This document shows, in pieces, positions 15,901-21,432 of a stretch of DNA of 21,432 bases. Made by a program: the position numbers and the translations under genes. The DNA lies in the NCBI GenBank assembly GCA_003221825.1, contig QHUE01000004.1, forward strand, positions 1 through 21,432, in the 5' to 3' direction. The notes below the pieces were generated by a model. It made no database searches. It saw only the letters and a list, made by a program, of their open reading frames with translations, and was not told the origin of the DNA. The first letter of the stretch is position 1; every line of letters starts with the position of its first letter. The DNA is from Gemmatimonadota bacterium. GTDB lineage: Bacteria > Gemmatimonadota > Gemmatimonadetes > Gemmatimonadales > GWC2-71-9.

Positions 15901-16319
15901 TGCAGCCCAATGGGGTCGAGATCCTGCTGGTGGAAGACAACGCGAATGATGCGGAGCTCACCCTCCGGGCGCTCAAGCAGCGCAATCTGGCCAACCAGGT
16001 GCATGTCTGTCGCGACGGCGCGGCCGCGATGGAGTTCTTTGCGGGCGGCGCCGGTCCCGTCCCGAAGGTCGTGTTGCTCGATCTCAAGCTGCCGAAGGTG
16101 GACGGGCTCGAAGTCCTGCGCCGCCTCAAAGGCGACGCCCGGACGAAAGCGATTCCCATCGTCGTGCTGACCTCCTCGCGCGAGGAGCCGGACATCGAGC
16201 GGGCCTACGAGCTGGGCGCGAACAGCTATATCGTGAAACCTGTGGATTTCGAGGCCTTCGCCCGCGCCGTCTCCGACGTCGGACTGTACTGGCTCCTGCT
16301 CAACCACCCGCCACAATAG
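15900..16319 (+). CDS. Rcp1-like single-domain response regulator
   Basis: A 139-residue receiver with no output domain. The key residues are E12-D13, phospho-Asp 61 in LLDLKLPKVDG, T91 in VVLTSS and K113 in IVKPVDF. The long loop between helix 1 and strand 3 (FFAGGAGPVPKVVLLDLKLP) and the overall form match the Rcp1 family, small regulators paired with phytochrome-type kinases carrying the SxSHDLRxPLR H-box, which is exactly the kinase type just upstream. The TGATG overlap (15898-15902) and GGAGAG ribosome site couple them. Its normal phosphodonor would be that kinase, whose ATPase domain appears damaged, so this receiver may be orphaned or fed by another kinase. Confidence 0.93.
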   Translation: MQPNGVEILLVEDNANDAELTLRALKQRNLANQVHVCRDGAAAMEFFAGGAGPVPKVVLLDLKLPKVDGLEVLRRLKGDARTKAIPIVVLTSSREEPDIERAYELGANSYIVKPVDFEAFARAVSDVGLYWLLLNHPPQ

Positions 16320-16419
16320 TTCAATGGGGGCACTCGAAAACCTGTCTCCTGACCCCGAATAACACCCGAAAAAAATCGATAATATCGATACAAATCGGCG
16401 AGTGTGCGCTCACTTAGTA

Positions 16420-16448
16420 TTGTAAGTCATTACATAGTAACTTATTAG
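16420..16448 (+). promoter_or_regulatory. Possible sigma-70 promoter overlapping a TGTAA-N4-TTACA palindrome
   Basis: TTGTAA (16420-16425) and TATTAG (16443-16448) are separated by 17 bp, each matching four of six consensus positions. The inverted repeat TGTAA-GTCA-TTACA (16421-16434) covers the -35 element, and GTAA recurs at 16437-16440, an arrangement typical of repressor control. It would drive holB-moaC with a leader of about 90 nt, in competition with the leaderless element nearer the gene. Confidence 0.35.
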
Positions 16449-16535
16449 ATACGCGCAAGGCCGGGATCACAACTGTACTAGCGTGTCCTACAACGTCTTA
16501 CCTTCGTCCGTGGCGCCGCGCACTGACGCCCTAGC

Positions 16536-16541
16536 TAGATT
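16536..16541 (+). promoter_or_regulatory. Leaderless-type -10 element (TAGATT, 6 nt before ATG)
   Basis: TAGATT ends exactly 6 nt before the holB ATG at 16548, identical in hexamer and spacing to the element before the kinase at 7584. There is no Shine-Dalgarno sequence before this start. This is the arrangement known for leaderless transcripts in Deinococcus and actinobacteria. Confidence 0.5.
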
Positions 16542-16547
16542 GCGCCC

Positions 16548-17612
16548 ATGCCTTTACCGCCCCTCGTCGGGCACGAAAGGGTTAAGTCCAGACTAGCCGG
16601 CGCCCATGCTACCGCCAAACTGCCGCAAGCGCTCCTGCTTGCGGGCCCCCGTGGCGTCGGGAAGCAGCGTCTCGCGCTGTGGCTTGCCCAACTGATTCAC
16701 TGTGAAGCACCACAGGGCGATCCCCAGGAACCGTGCGGTGAATGCCGCCCTTGTCGTCTTGTGGTGTCGCTGCAACATCCCGACGTGCACTGGTTCGTAC
16801 CGATAGAGCTGAGCAAACGAGGCGGAAGCGGTGGCAGCGGCGGCGCGGACGCGGATAAACAGGTCGAGCTTGCCGCCGATGCGCTGGCTGAGGAGATGAC
16901 CGCTCGTCGAGAGCAGCCGTTGTACGGCCCGCCGGCTGGGCTGGCCAGTCATCCGGTTGCGGCGGTGCGGCTGCTGCTCCGACGGCTCGCGCTGACACCG
17001 GCGATGGGCACACGCAAGGTGTTCATCGTGGGCGATGCGGAACGGCTGATTCCGCAGTTGGGGACGGAGGTCGCGGCCAACGCGCTCCTCAAGGCGCTCG
17101 AGGAGCCGCCGGCCGACTCGGTGATCATCTTGACCGCCGCCGACCCCAGTGCGCTGCTTCCGACAGTTTTGTCACGTATTGTGCTCGTTCGAGTGGCAAG
17201 AATCGCCGACAGTGACGTGACAGCTTTCGCGCAGCAAACGCTCGGAATTGGGAATAAAGCTGAACTGGCACAACGAGTTACAGCAGCGGAAGGGTGCGTT
17301 GGCAAGCTCTTTGCGACAGCACCGGTCCGTTCCGGACAGCCAGGTGGAGATCAGGCAGCACGGTTTCTCGATGCCCCGTGGCTGTTCGCGCTTGGTCAAG
17401 TGCCGTTCCAGGCGCGCGGCGGTTTCACCGACATGCTCGATTCGCTCGCCAGCAGACTGCGCAGCGAGGCACAGCGTGGCGGCGATACGGAGAAGCTGGT
17501 CGAAGCGATCGCGTTGGTGCTGGATGCGCGCGATCTCGCGCAGGGCAACGTGAACCCGCAGCTCCTCGCGGCCGTATTGGCCGAGGATCTGCAAATGACG
17601 CGGGCGTCATGA
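16548..17612 (+). CDS. holB: DNA polymerase III delta' subunit
   Basis: A 354-residue AAA+ clamp-loader subunit, slightly longer than the E. coli protein (334). It works with delta and the tau/gamma ATPases to load the beta clamp. Visible features are: a P-loop-like GPRGVGKQ (33-40) with Q in place of Ser/Thr, in line with delta' not being an ATPase; a four-cysteine zinc module (C52, C63, C66, C69: CGECRPC); VFIVGDAERL (158-167); and ANALLKALEEPP (177-188), the hallmark of the DnaX/HolB family. The usual SRC motif reads SRI (209-211). A Gly/Ser-rich insert (92-99) is unusual. The start is ATG 16548, with a leaderless-type -10 just upstream and no ribosome site. Its stop overlaps the moaC start (ATGA), so the two form an operon. 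Confidence 0.92.
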   Translation: MPLPPLVGHERVKSRLAGAHATAKLPQALLLAGPRGVGKQRLALWLAQLIHCEAPQGDPQEPCGECRPCRLVVSLQHPDVHWFVPIELSKRGGSGGSGGADADKQVELAADALAEEMTARREQPLYGPPAGLASHPVAAVRLLLRRLALTPAMGTRKVFIVGDAERLIPQLGTEVAANALLKALEEPPADSVIILTAADPSALLPTVLSRIVLVRVARIADSDVTAFAQQTLGIGNKAELAQRVTAAEGCVGKLFATAPVRSGQPGGDQAARFLDAPWLFALGQVPFQARGGFTDMLDSLASRLRSEAQRGGDTEKLVEAIALVLDARDLAQGNVNPQLLAAVLAEDLQMTRAS

Positions 17613-18070
17613 AGCTCTCGCACCTGGACCAGGCCGGGCGTGCCAGGATGGTGGATGTCGGCGACAAGCCGTTGATGGATCGCACGGCGGTCGCCACCGG
17701 GGCGATTCGGATGTCGCCGGACGCGTTCCGGCAGGTGGCCGAGCAGGCCATCGCGAAGGGTGATGTACTGGCGGTCAGCGAGGTAGCAGGAACGCTGGCG
17801 GCCAAGCGGACGGCGGAGCTGATCCCGCTATGCCATCCGCTCGGTCTCGACCTCGTGGAGGTAGAGGCCAGTCTGGTCGAGTCGCTGCCGGGCGTGAATG
17901 TCCGGGCGAAGGTACGGACGGTAGGCCGGACCGGCGTAGAGATGGAAGCCCTGACTGCGGTCGCCGTGGCTTTGCTGACCGTGTACGACATGGTCAAGGC
18001 CGTCGACCGCAGCATGGTGATCGAGGATGTCCGGCTCGTGGAGAAGCAAAAGGCTCCGCGGGACGATTGA
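17609..18070 (+). CDS. moaC: Cyclic pyranopterin monophosphate synthase
   Basis: A 153-residue enzyme of molybdenum cofactor synthesis. With MoaA it converts GTP to cyclic pyranopterin monophosphate, MoaC acting on 3',8-cyclo-7,8-dihydro-GTP. The length is normal (E. coli has 161). Hallmarks are MVDVGDKP (14-21), AIAKGDVL with K50, AGTLAAKRTAELIPLCHPL (60-78), and TGVEMEALTAV with LLTVYDMVKAVD (108-133), which includes catalytic-type K130. All are intact. The open frame extends far upstream, but the ATG at 17609 gives the family start (MKLSHLDQAGRARMVDV). It overlaps the holB stop by four bases. No other moa gene lies in the window, so the pathway is completed elsewhere. Confidence 0.96.
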   Translation: MKLSHLDQAGRARMVDVGDKPLMDRTAVATGAIRMSPDAFRQVAEQAIAKGDVLAVSEVAGTLAAKRTAELIPLCHPLGLDLVEVEASLVESLPGVNVRAKVRTVGRTGVEMEALTAVAVALLTVYDMVKAVDRSMVIEDVRLVEKQKAPRDD

Positions 18071-18132
18071 CGGGTGCTTGACGCAGGTGCGGCATGCTGG
18101 ATTCGCAGGAAGTCGCTGAACATGGGAGGAGT

Positions 18133-18780
18133 ATGCAAACGAAAACTCAACGTTTGATCTTGCGCGGCGGAATCATCGTGCTGGCCGCTCTGCTCGTCAG
18201 TACCGTGGGCGGATGGGCCGGCGGCACGACCACTGATGCTGCGCGCGCGCCCGCTTCGGGCACCGAGCTTCTCGGTGAACTGCGGTCGCTGCGGCAGCAG
18301 CTCGACGCGAAGCAGGGCGAGCTCGAAGTCGCCCGGCTCCAGCTCGACCGCGTTGATGCCATTATGCAGTACTCGACGCATTACCGGCTGCCCGCCGATA
18401 TGGCGACCGCGGTCTACGACGTCGCGCTGAGCGAGGGGATCGACCCCGGCCTGGCGTTCCGTCTGGTGAAGGTCGAGTCCGGGTTCAATCCCCGCGCCAC
18501 GAGTCACGTCGGCGCGGTCGGGCTCACCCAGGTGCTGCCCAGCACGGCGCGGCTGTACGAGCCCGGGCTGACGACGCAGCAGCTGTATGACCGGGATACG
18601 AACCTGCGGATCGGGTTCCGCTACCTGCGGGACCTGCTGGACCGCTATCCCGCCAACATGTCGTTGGCGCTACTCGCGTACAACCGCGGCCCGGCAAAAG
18701 TCGAGCAGTTGCTGGGTGCCGGACGCAATCCGGCGAACGGCTATGAAGCGGAAGTCATGAAGGGATTCCGGCACCACTAA
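18133..18780 (+). CDS. SLT-type lytic transglycosylase, membrane-anchored
   Basis: A 215-residue protein. Residues 1-30 form a signal/anchor (basic MQTKTQRLILR, then a hydrophobic stretch GGIIVLAALLVSTVGG). Residues 44-80 are a short predicted coiled coil (LLGELRSLRQQLDAKQGELE). The C-terminal domain (about 90-212) is a goose-lysozyme-like SLT domain with catalytic E115 in LVKVESGFNP, GLTQVLPSTA (130-139) and LLAYNRGP (180-187). It should cleave the MurNAc-GlcNAc bond of peptidoglycan in the periplasm, forming 1,6-anhydroMurNAc. I chose ATG 18133 because the signal peptide begins there and GGGAGGAG precedes it, though spacing is short; an ATG at 18094 would add 13 residues. It lies 62 bp after moaC and converges on another transglycosylase gene. 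Confidence 0.9.
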   Translation: MQTKTQRLILRGGIIVLAALLVSTVGGWAGGTTTDAARAPASGTELLGELRSLRQQLDAKQGELEVARLQLDRVDAIMQYSTHYRLPADMATAVYDVALSEGIDPGLAFRLVKVESGFNPRATSHVGAVGLTQVLPSTARLYEPGLTTQQLYDRDTNLRIGFRYLRDLLDRYPANMSLALLAYNRGPAKVEQLLGAGRNPANGYEAEVMKGFRHH

Positions 18781-18797
18781 CCACGGGTGCCGGTTTG
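18768..18797. terminator. Terminator-like hairpin between convergent genes
   Basis: CCGGCACC (18768-18775) pairs with GGTGCCGG (18786-18793) around a 10-nt loop, followed by TTT. The stem starts inside the last codons of the transglycosylase gene and lies just before the stop of the opposing gene at 18799, so it could serve both strands. The T-tract is short, which lowers confidence. Confidence 0.45.
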
Positions 18798-18798
18798 G

Positions 18799-20319
18799 CT
18801 ACCGGCTCGGAATCAGCAGGACATCACCGGGCCGGATCACACTCCGCATCGTCAGGTCATTCGCTTCCAGGAGCGCCATCAGCCCGATCCCGTGCTGCTT
18901 GGCGATCGCGCTCGCCGTCTCACCCCGCGCGACCCGATGGCGGGTGCCATCGGCGCTGGCGGTCCGGTAGCGCGTGGATACGCGGCGCATGCGTGGCTCC
19001 GGGGGGTTGCTCCAGGCGCCGCGCGGCACGACGCGGCCGCTCATCGGCACAATGATCCGCTGCCCGACGCGCAGCGCATGGGAGCGCAGGTGCGGGTTCG
19101 CCGCCTGCAACATCGTGACGGTGACCATGTAGCGCTGCGCGATGCCTGAGAGCGTCTGCCCGGAGGTCACGTAGTGGTCCACAAACGTGATGCGCTCGTT
19201 GACGGGGAGATCGGCGTACCGCTCCGCGACTTGCGCCCCCCGGCCCCGCGGCACCCGCACCACCACGCCACGTCCCGGCGGCGTGATGCCCCGCACGAAT
19301 TGCGGGTTGAGCTCGAGCATTGCCGCAACCGACGTGTCCGCCAGCCGCGCCAGCACGTCGAGCCCCGTCGCGTCGGGGACCGACACTTCATCGAAGACGA
19401 GAGGCGGCAGGCGCTCGATCTCGGTGAAGCCGTAGCGGCCGGGCTGCTTGGCAATCAGCGCTGCGGCGATGAGCTTCGGCACGTAGTCGCGCGTTTCCCG
19501 GCGCAGGTTCCGCCGGTCGGCGATCTGAAAGAAGGTCTGATCGTCGACGGTGTCGGGCTCGCCGGGCAGGCGCCGGATCTCGCGCTCGATGCGGCCGGCG
19601 CCGGCGTTGTACGCTGCCGCCGCGAGATAGACGCTTCCCAGCCGCTGCACCAGGTCCTGGAGATGGTTGACCGCGGCGTCGGTCGCCTTGAACGGATCGC
19701 GCCGCTCGTCCACCCAGGGATCGATCACCAGACCGTAGCCCCGTCCCGTGGACGACATGAACTGCCACATCCCGACCGCGCGGGCACGGCTCACCGCCGT
19801 ATTGGAGAGCCCGCTTTCGATCAGGGTGAGGTAGACCAGGTCCTCCGGGAGGCCGCGGGCACGCAGCCGCTCGCGGATCATGCCTTCATAACGGCCCAGG
19901 CGTGACAGCCAGATCGTGAAACGGTCGCGGGAATCGAGCTGGAAGAATTCGAGGTACTCGAGCACCCGGCGGTTGCCCGCAAAGTTCGAGACGTCGATAT
20001 CGAAGGTGGCGGTCGCGTCGTTACCGAACAGGCTCTGAGCCTCTTGGCGCACGTCCTCGCCCCGCACCGCCACATTGGTGCGCGGCGCGGCGAGCGAATC
20101 GGGCGACCGCTCGTGCAGGCTGTCCAGCGCCGACTGATCGGCGGCGGAGTCCTGCTCCACGGTTGCCAGCGCCGTCCCGAGCTGCACCGCAGAGCTGTCG
20201 CGCGTGGTCAAGCCGGACACGGGCGGGGCGACCGGAGCGGGCGGAATATGTGCGCCAGCGCAGGCGGCAAGCACCGCTGCGCCCATCATCGAGAACCCGT
20301 ATGCCGTCAGTCGTTTCAT
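18799..20319 (-). CDS. MltD-like lytic transglycosylase lipoprotein with two LysM repeats
   Basis: A 506-residue lipoprotein. The signal peptide ends in the lipobox LAAC with C20 (MKRLTAYGFSMMGAAVLAAC). A Ser/Ala/Pro-rich spacer follows to about 95, then an SLT domain (about 150-285) with catalytic E168 in LTLIESGLSN, AVGMWQFMSSTGRGYGL (181-197) and AAAYNAGAGRI (234-244). LysM repeats lie at about 382-425 (HYVTSGQTLSGIAQRYMVT) and 461-504 (HRVARGETASAIAKQHGIG). The order SLT then LysM is that of MltD, which binds and cleaves peptidoglycan. The frame is open upstream to 20604, but ATG 20319 begins the lipoprotein signal and overlaps the preceding stop (ATGA). It is last gene of a four-gene minus-strand operon. 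Confidence 0.92.
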   Translation of the reverse strand: MKRLTAYGFSMMGAAVLAACAGAHIPPAPVAPPVSGLTTRDSSAVQLGTALATVEQDSAADQSALDSLHERSPDSLAAPRTNVAVRGEDVRQEAQSLFGNDATATFDIDVSNFAGNRRVLEYLEFFQLDSRDRFTIWLSRLGRYEGMIRERLRARGLPEDLVYLTLIESGLSNTAVSRARAVGMWQFMSSTGRGYGLVIDPWVDERRDPFKATDAAVNHLQDLVQRLGSVYLAAAAYNAGAGRIEREIRRLPGEPDTVDDQTFFQIADRRNLRRETRDYVPKLIAAALIAKQPGRYGFTEIERLPPLVFDEVSVPDATGLDVLARLADTSVAAMLELNPQFVRGITPPGRGVVVRVPRGRGAQVAERYADLPVNERITFVDHYVTSGQTLSGIAQRYMVTVTMLQAANPHLRSHALRVGQRIIVPMSGRVVPRGAWSNPPEPRMRRVSTRYRTASADGTRHRVARGETASAIAKQHGIGLMALLEANDLTMRSVIRPGDVLLIPSR

Positions 20320-20717
20320 CGTGTCGCCAGATAGTTCCCAAGTAAACGGTTTGTCGCATTCAACACTGCAAGCGCCGCGCCGCGGGGCGGATCGACTTCC
20401 GTCAAACACGATCCTACGAGCCGCGTCGCTTCTTCCGCGCGCGCCGACAGCGACACGATCACCACCGTCGCGTCGAACGCGCGCACCGCTTTCACGCCCA
20501 GCAATTCGAACGTGAGTCGAGGGCTGACCGCCTGCTCCAACGCGTTCACGGCCGCCACGGCGCAACAGCGCAGCTCGCCGGTTTGTGACGAGACCCCGTC
20601 GCACGCGCCCTCGAACCGCCGACCATCAGACCACGTCAACACGACCTTGGCGCGGCAGCGGCCGTTCGCCAACCGCTGAAACCCGAACTCCTGAAACCGC
20701 AGGCGCTCCTCGGGCAC
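20316..20717 (-). CDS. Conserved-looking protein with LeuA regulatory-domain-like pattern
   Basis: A 133-residue protein from GTG 20717, which has GAGGG six bases upstream. It has no signal peptide or membrane segment. I do not recognise a named family with confidence. The pattern VVLTWSDGRRFEGACDG, ALEQAVSPRLTFELLGVKAV, DATVVIVSLSA and RGAALAVLNATNRLL recalls the C-terminal regulatory dimer domain of alpha-isopropylmalate synthase (DG...G, GxDA...V, ...A...ALN). That is a weak resemblance only. It follows a small protein gene by 9 bp and overlaps the MltD-like lipoprotein start by four bases, so all are co-translated. A class IV aminotransferase, the family of BCAA aminotransferases, lies further upstream. 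Confidence 0.7.
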   Translation of the reverse strand: MPEERLRFQEFGFQRLANGRCRAKVVLTWSDGRRFEGACDGVSSQTGELRCCAVAAVNALEQAVSPRLTFELLGVKAVRAFDATVVIVSLSARAEEATRLVGSCLTEVDPPRGAALAVLNATNRLLGNYLATR

Positions 20718-20726
20718 GCGCCGCCC

Positions 20727-20975
20727 TCAGTCGAACCGCACTTCGATCTGCTGCTTGACGGCCAAATCCTGTGTTGCCTCCACCACATCGACCTCGAGCC
20801 GGGGACGCCCCTGCGCGTCGCGTTCCGCCGAGATGAGGAGAATCAATCCGCTCTCGAATTCCACTTTCACATGGCGCACATCGGAGCGCACCGTAACCTG
20901 TTTGACCGTCTCACCCCGGAGCCGCGTCACCGCTCCGACGACACGCCGGAGATCCTGCAGGTCCACGGTACTCAC
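20727..20975 (-). CDS. Small protein of unknown function (82 aa)
   Basis: An 82-residue soluble protein from GTG 20975, with GGAG about 8 bases upstream, overlapping the preceding stop (GTGA). I do not recognise it. It has a helical N-terminus (STVDLQDLRRVVGAVTRLRG) followed by alternating hydrophobic residues suggesting beta strands (VKQVTVRSDVRHVKVEFESGLILLISAE, RPRLEVDVVEA). It has no cysteines, signal peptide or membrane helix. Its place between two other small genes in a coupled operon, and its ribosome site, argue that it is a real gene. Its function cannot be inferred beyond this linkage. Confidence 0.65.
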   Translation of the reverse strand: MSTVDLQDLRRVVGAVTRLRGETVKQVTVRSDVRHVKVEFESGLILLISAERDAQGRPRLEVDVVEATQDLAVKQQIEVRFD

Positions 20976-21238
20976 GCCAGACGCTCCGCCAGTAGCTGGG
21001 AGAGCGCCGTGTCGGGAATCCGCTCTGCCTGGATGAACAATGACGACTTCGAGGTGGCCTCCAACGGATACGGCGTCCAGAACGACCGGCGCCGACCCGG
21101 CAGCGGCTCAGACGCGGGGGCGGGGGCGGCGGCGCGAAACGACAAGACCAACTGCCAAGCGGCCGTATTCGCGCGACGCTCCGCGACCGCGTCCACATGC
21201 CAAACCTGGTCCCCGAGCGCAATCACCCGCCATGACAT
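20972..21238 (-). CDS. Small protein of unknown function (88 aa), first in operon
   Basis: An 88-residue protein with a strong ribosome site (GAGGTGA, 5 bases before ATG 21238) and a promoter-like pair upstream. I do not recognise it. The N-terminal third looks like beta strands (WRVIALGDQVWHVDAVAER, WQLVLSFRA). An Ala/Pro-rich loop (about 35-50) follows, then SFWTPYPLEATSKSSLFIQAERI and a C-terminal helix (DTALSQLLAERLA). It has no signal peptide. Its stop overlaps the next GTG. The start signals and coupling support a real gene. Confidence 0.68.
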   Translation of the reverse strand: MSWRVIALGDQVWHVDAVAERRANTAAWQLVLSFRAAAPAPASEPLPGRRRSFWTPYPLEATSKSSLFIQAERIPDTALSQLLAERLA

Positions 21239-21276
21239 GGCTCACCTCGAGGCCGGAAAGGGCGCAAAGGGCCCCC

Positions 21277-21305
21277 AATATGAGGCTTAGATGCTTCCCG
21301 GTCAA
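21277..21305 (-). promoter_or_regulatory. Sigma-70-type promoter for the four-gene minus-strand operon
   Basis: On the minus strand TTGACC (plus 21300-21305) and CATATT (plus 21277-21282) are separated by exactly 17 bp, matching five and four of six consensus positions. Transcription would start near 21270 and give a leader of about 32 nt carrying the GAGGTGA ribosome site of the gene at 21238. Confidence 0.55.
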
Positions 21306-21320
21306 TAGGTTAGGGGGTTT

Positions 21321-21432
21321 TTAGTCGTCGCGCGTGACGTACGCACGGAACCGCGTCGCCAGGTCCCGGGTGACGGGTCCGGAGACGCCGGTCCCGATCG
21401 CCCGGCCGTCCAGCTTCGAGATGCCGACGACC
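21321..21432 (-). CDS. Class IV aminotransferase, C-terminal end (partial)
   Basis: The last 36 codons of a minus-strand gene that runs off the right edge of the window, ending in TAA at 21321-21323. The residues VVGISKLDGRAIGTGVSGPV followed by TRDLATRFRAYVTRDD match the C-terminus of PLP-dependent class IV aminotransferases (branched-chain amino acid or D-amino acid aminotransferases), where the DGRxIGxGxPGPVTRxL signature lies close to the end. The proline of GxPGP is Ser here. The substrate cannot be settled from this piece. An 82-bp gap with a promoter separates it from the downstream operon. Confidence 0.75.
   Translation of the reverse strand, partial: VVGISKLDGRAIGTGVSGPVTRDLATRFRAYVTRDD

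Larger units (their letters stand above)
16320..16547. other. AT-rich intergenic region, no gene
   Basis: 228 bp without a supportable gene between the signalling block and holB. Its middle (about 16361-16450) is far richer in A+T than anything else in the window. It holds ATCGAT-AAT-ATCGAT (16375-16389), the inverted repeat TGTAA-N4-TTACA (16421-16434), a possible sigma-70 promoter, a CTGACCCC-type sequence (16341-16361) and a leaderless-type -10 next to holB. The composition change suggests either a strong promoter region or inserted DNA. Confidence 0.6.

Noticed and set aside
20320..20604. N-terminal extension of the MltD-like protein
   Set aside because: It would bury the lipoprotein signal and run through the upstream gene in another frame; its composition is Arg-rich shadow sequence.
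1..21432. CRISPR array or intact insertion sequence
   Set aside because: No regularly spaced repeats, cas genes, transposase or paired terminal inverted repeats were seen on either strand.

Overview
The window is GC-rich, carries no rRNA, and is dense with PAS-domain hybrid histidine kinases. Dense packing, frequent ATGA/GTGA start-stop overlaps, mixed SD-led and apparently leaderless starts, and the kinase style (PAS + HisKA + HATPase + C-terminal receiver) suggest an environmental, Gram-negative-type bacterium. Gemmatimonadota is my best guess, but nothing here proves it. The outer-membrane-type lipoprotein with SLT and LysM domains supports a cell with a periplasm.

Layout. (1) 1-571: no gene I can support. 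It holds a 23-bp tandem duplication, two terminator-like hairpins and a tRNA 3'-end-like fragment, and looks like the worn edge of an island or tRNA locus. (2) 572-3714, minus strand: a DcmR-like regulator (excisionase-type HTH + MEDS sensory domain), a REC-PAS-HK-REC hybrid kinase and a CheY-like single receiver, probably one operon. (3) 3755-4669: a divergent LysR regulator whose stop codon overlaps that of the convergent next gene. (4) 4666-7485, minus: GAF-PAS3-HK-REC hybrid kinase. (5) 7584-10445, plus: PAS-GAF-PAS-PAS-HK-REC hybrid kinase, divergent from the previous one. (6) 10470-12550: NarL/DegS-type kinase and its coupled LuxR-family response regulator. (7) 12629-16319: REC-PAS-HATPase-REC protein, HAMP histidine kinase and Rcp1-like receiver, translationally coupled. 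(8) 16320-16547: AT-rich regulatory gap. (9) 16548-18780: housekeeping genes holB (DNA polymerase III delta'), moaC and a lytic transglycosylase. (10) 18799-21238, minus: three small conserved-looking proteins followed by an MltD-like LysM lipoprotein, behind a good sigma-70-type promoter; then the 3' end of a class IV aminotransferase.

About 16 kb is given over to two-component signalling: five proteins with kinase cores plus three stand-alone response regulators, of which only the NarL-type one has a DNA-binding output. No HPt protein is visible. The most striking point is region 7. The first kinase has lost its whole H-box (no phosphoacceptor histidine) through a clean in-frame deletion. 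The next kinase keeps its histidine but has lost the end of the HisKA and the start of the ATPase domain through another in-frame deletion. Both junctions sit at short repeated sequence. These two lesions are complementary and lie in one operon. A second pattern is TANNNT followed by exactly 6 nt and ATG at three gene starts without Shine-Dalgarno, which points to leaderless transcription.
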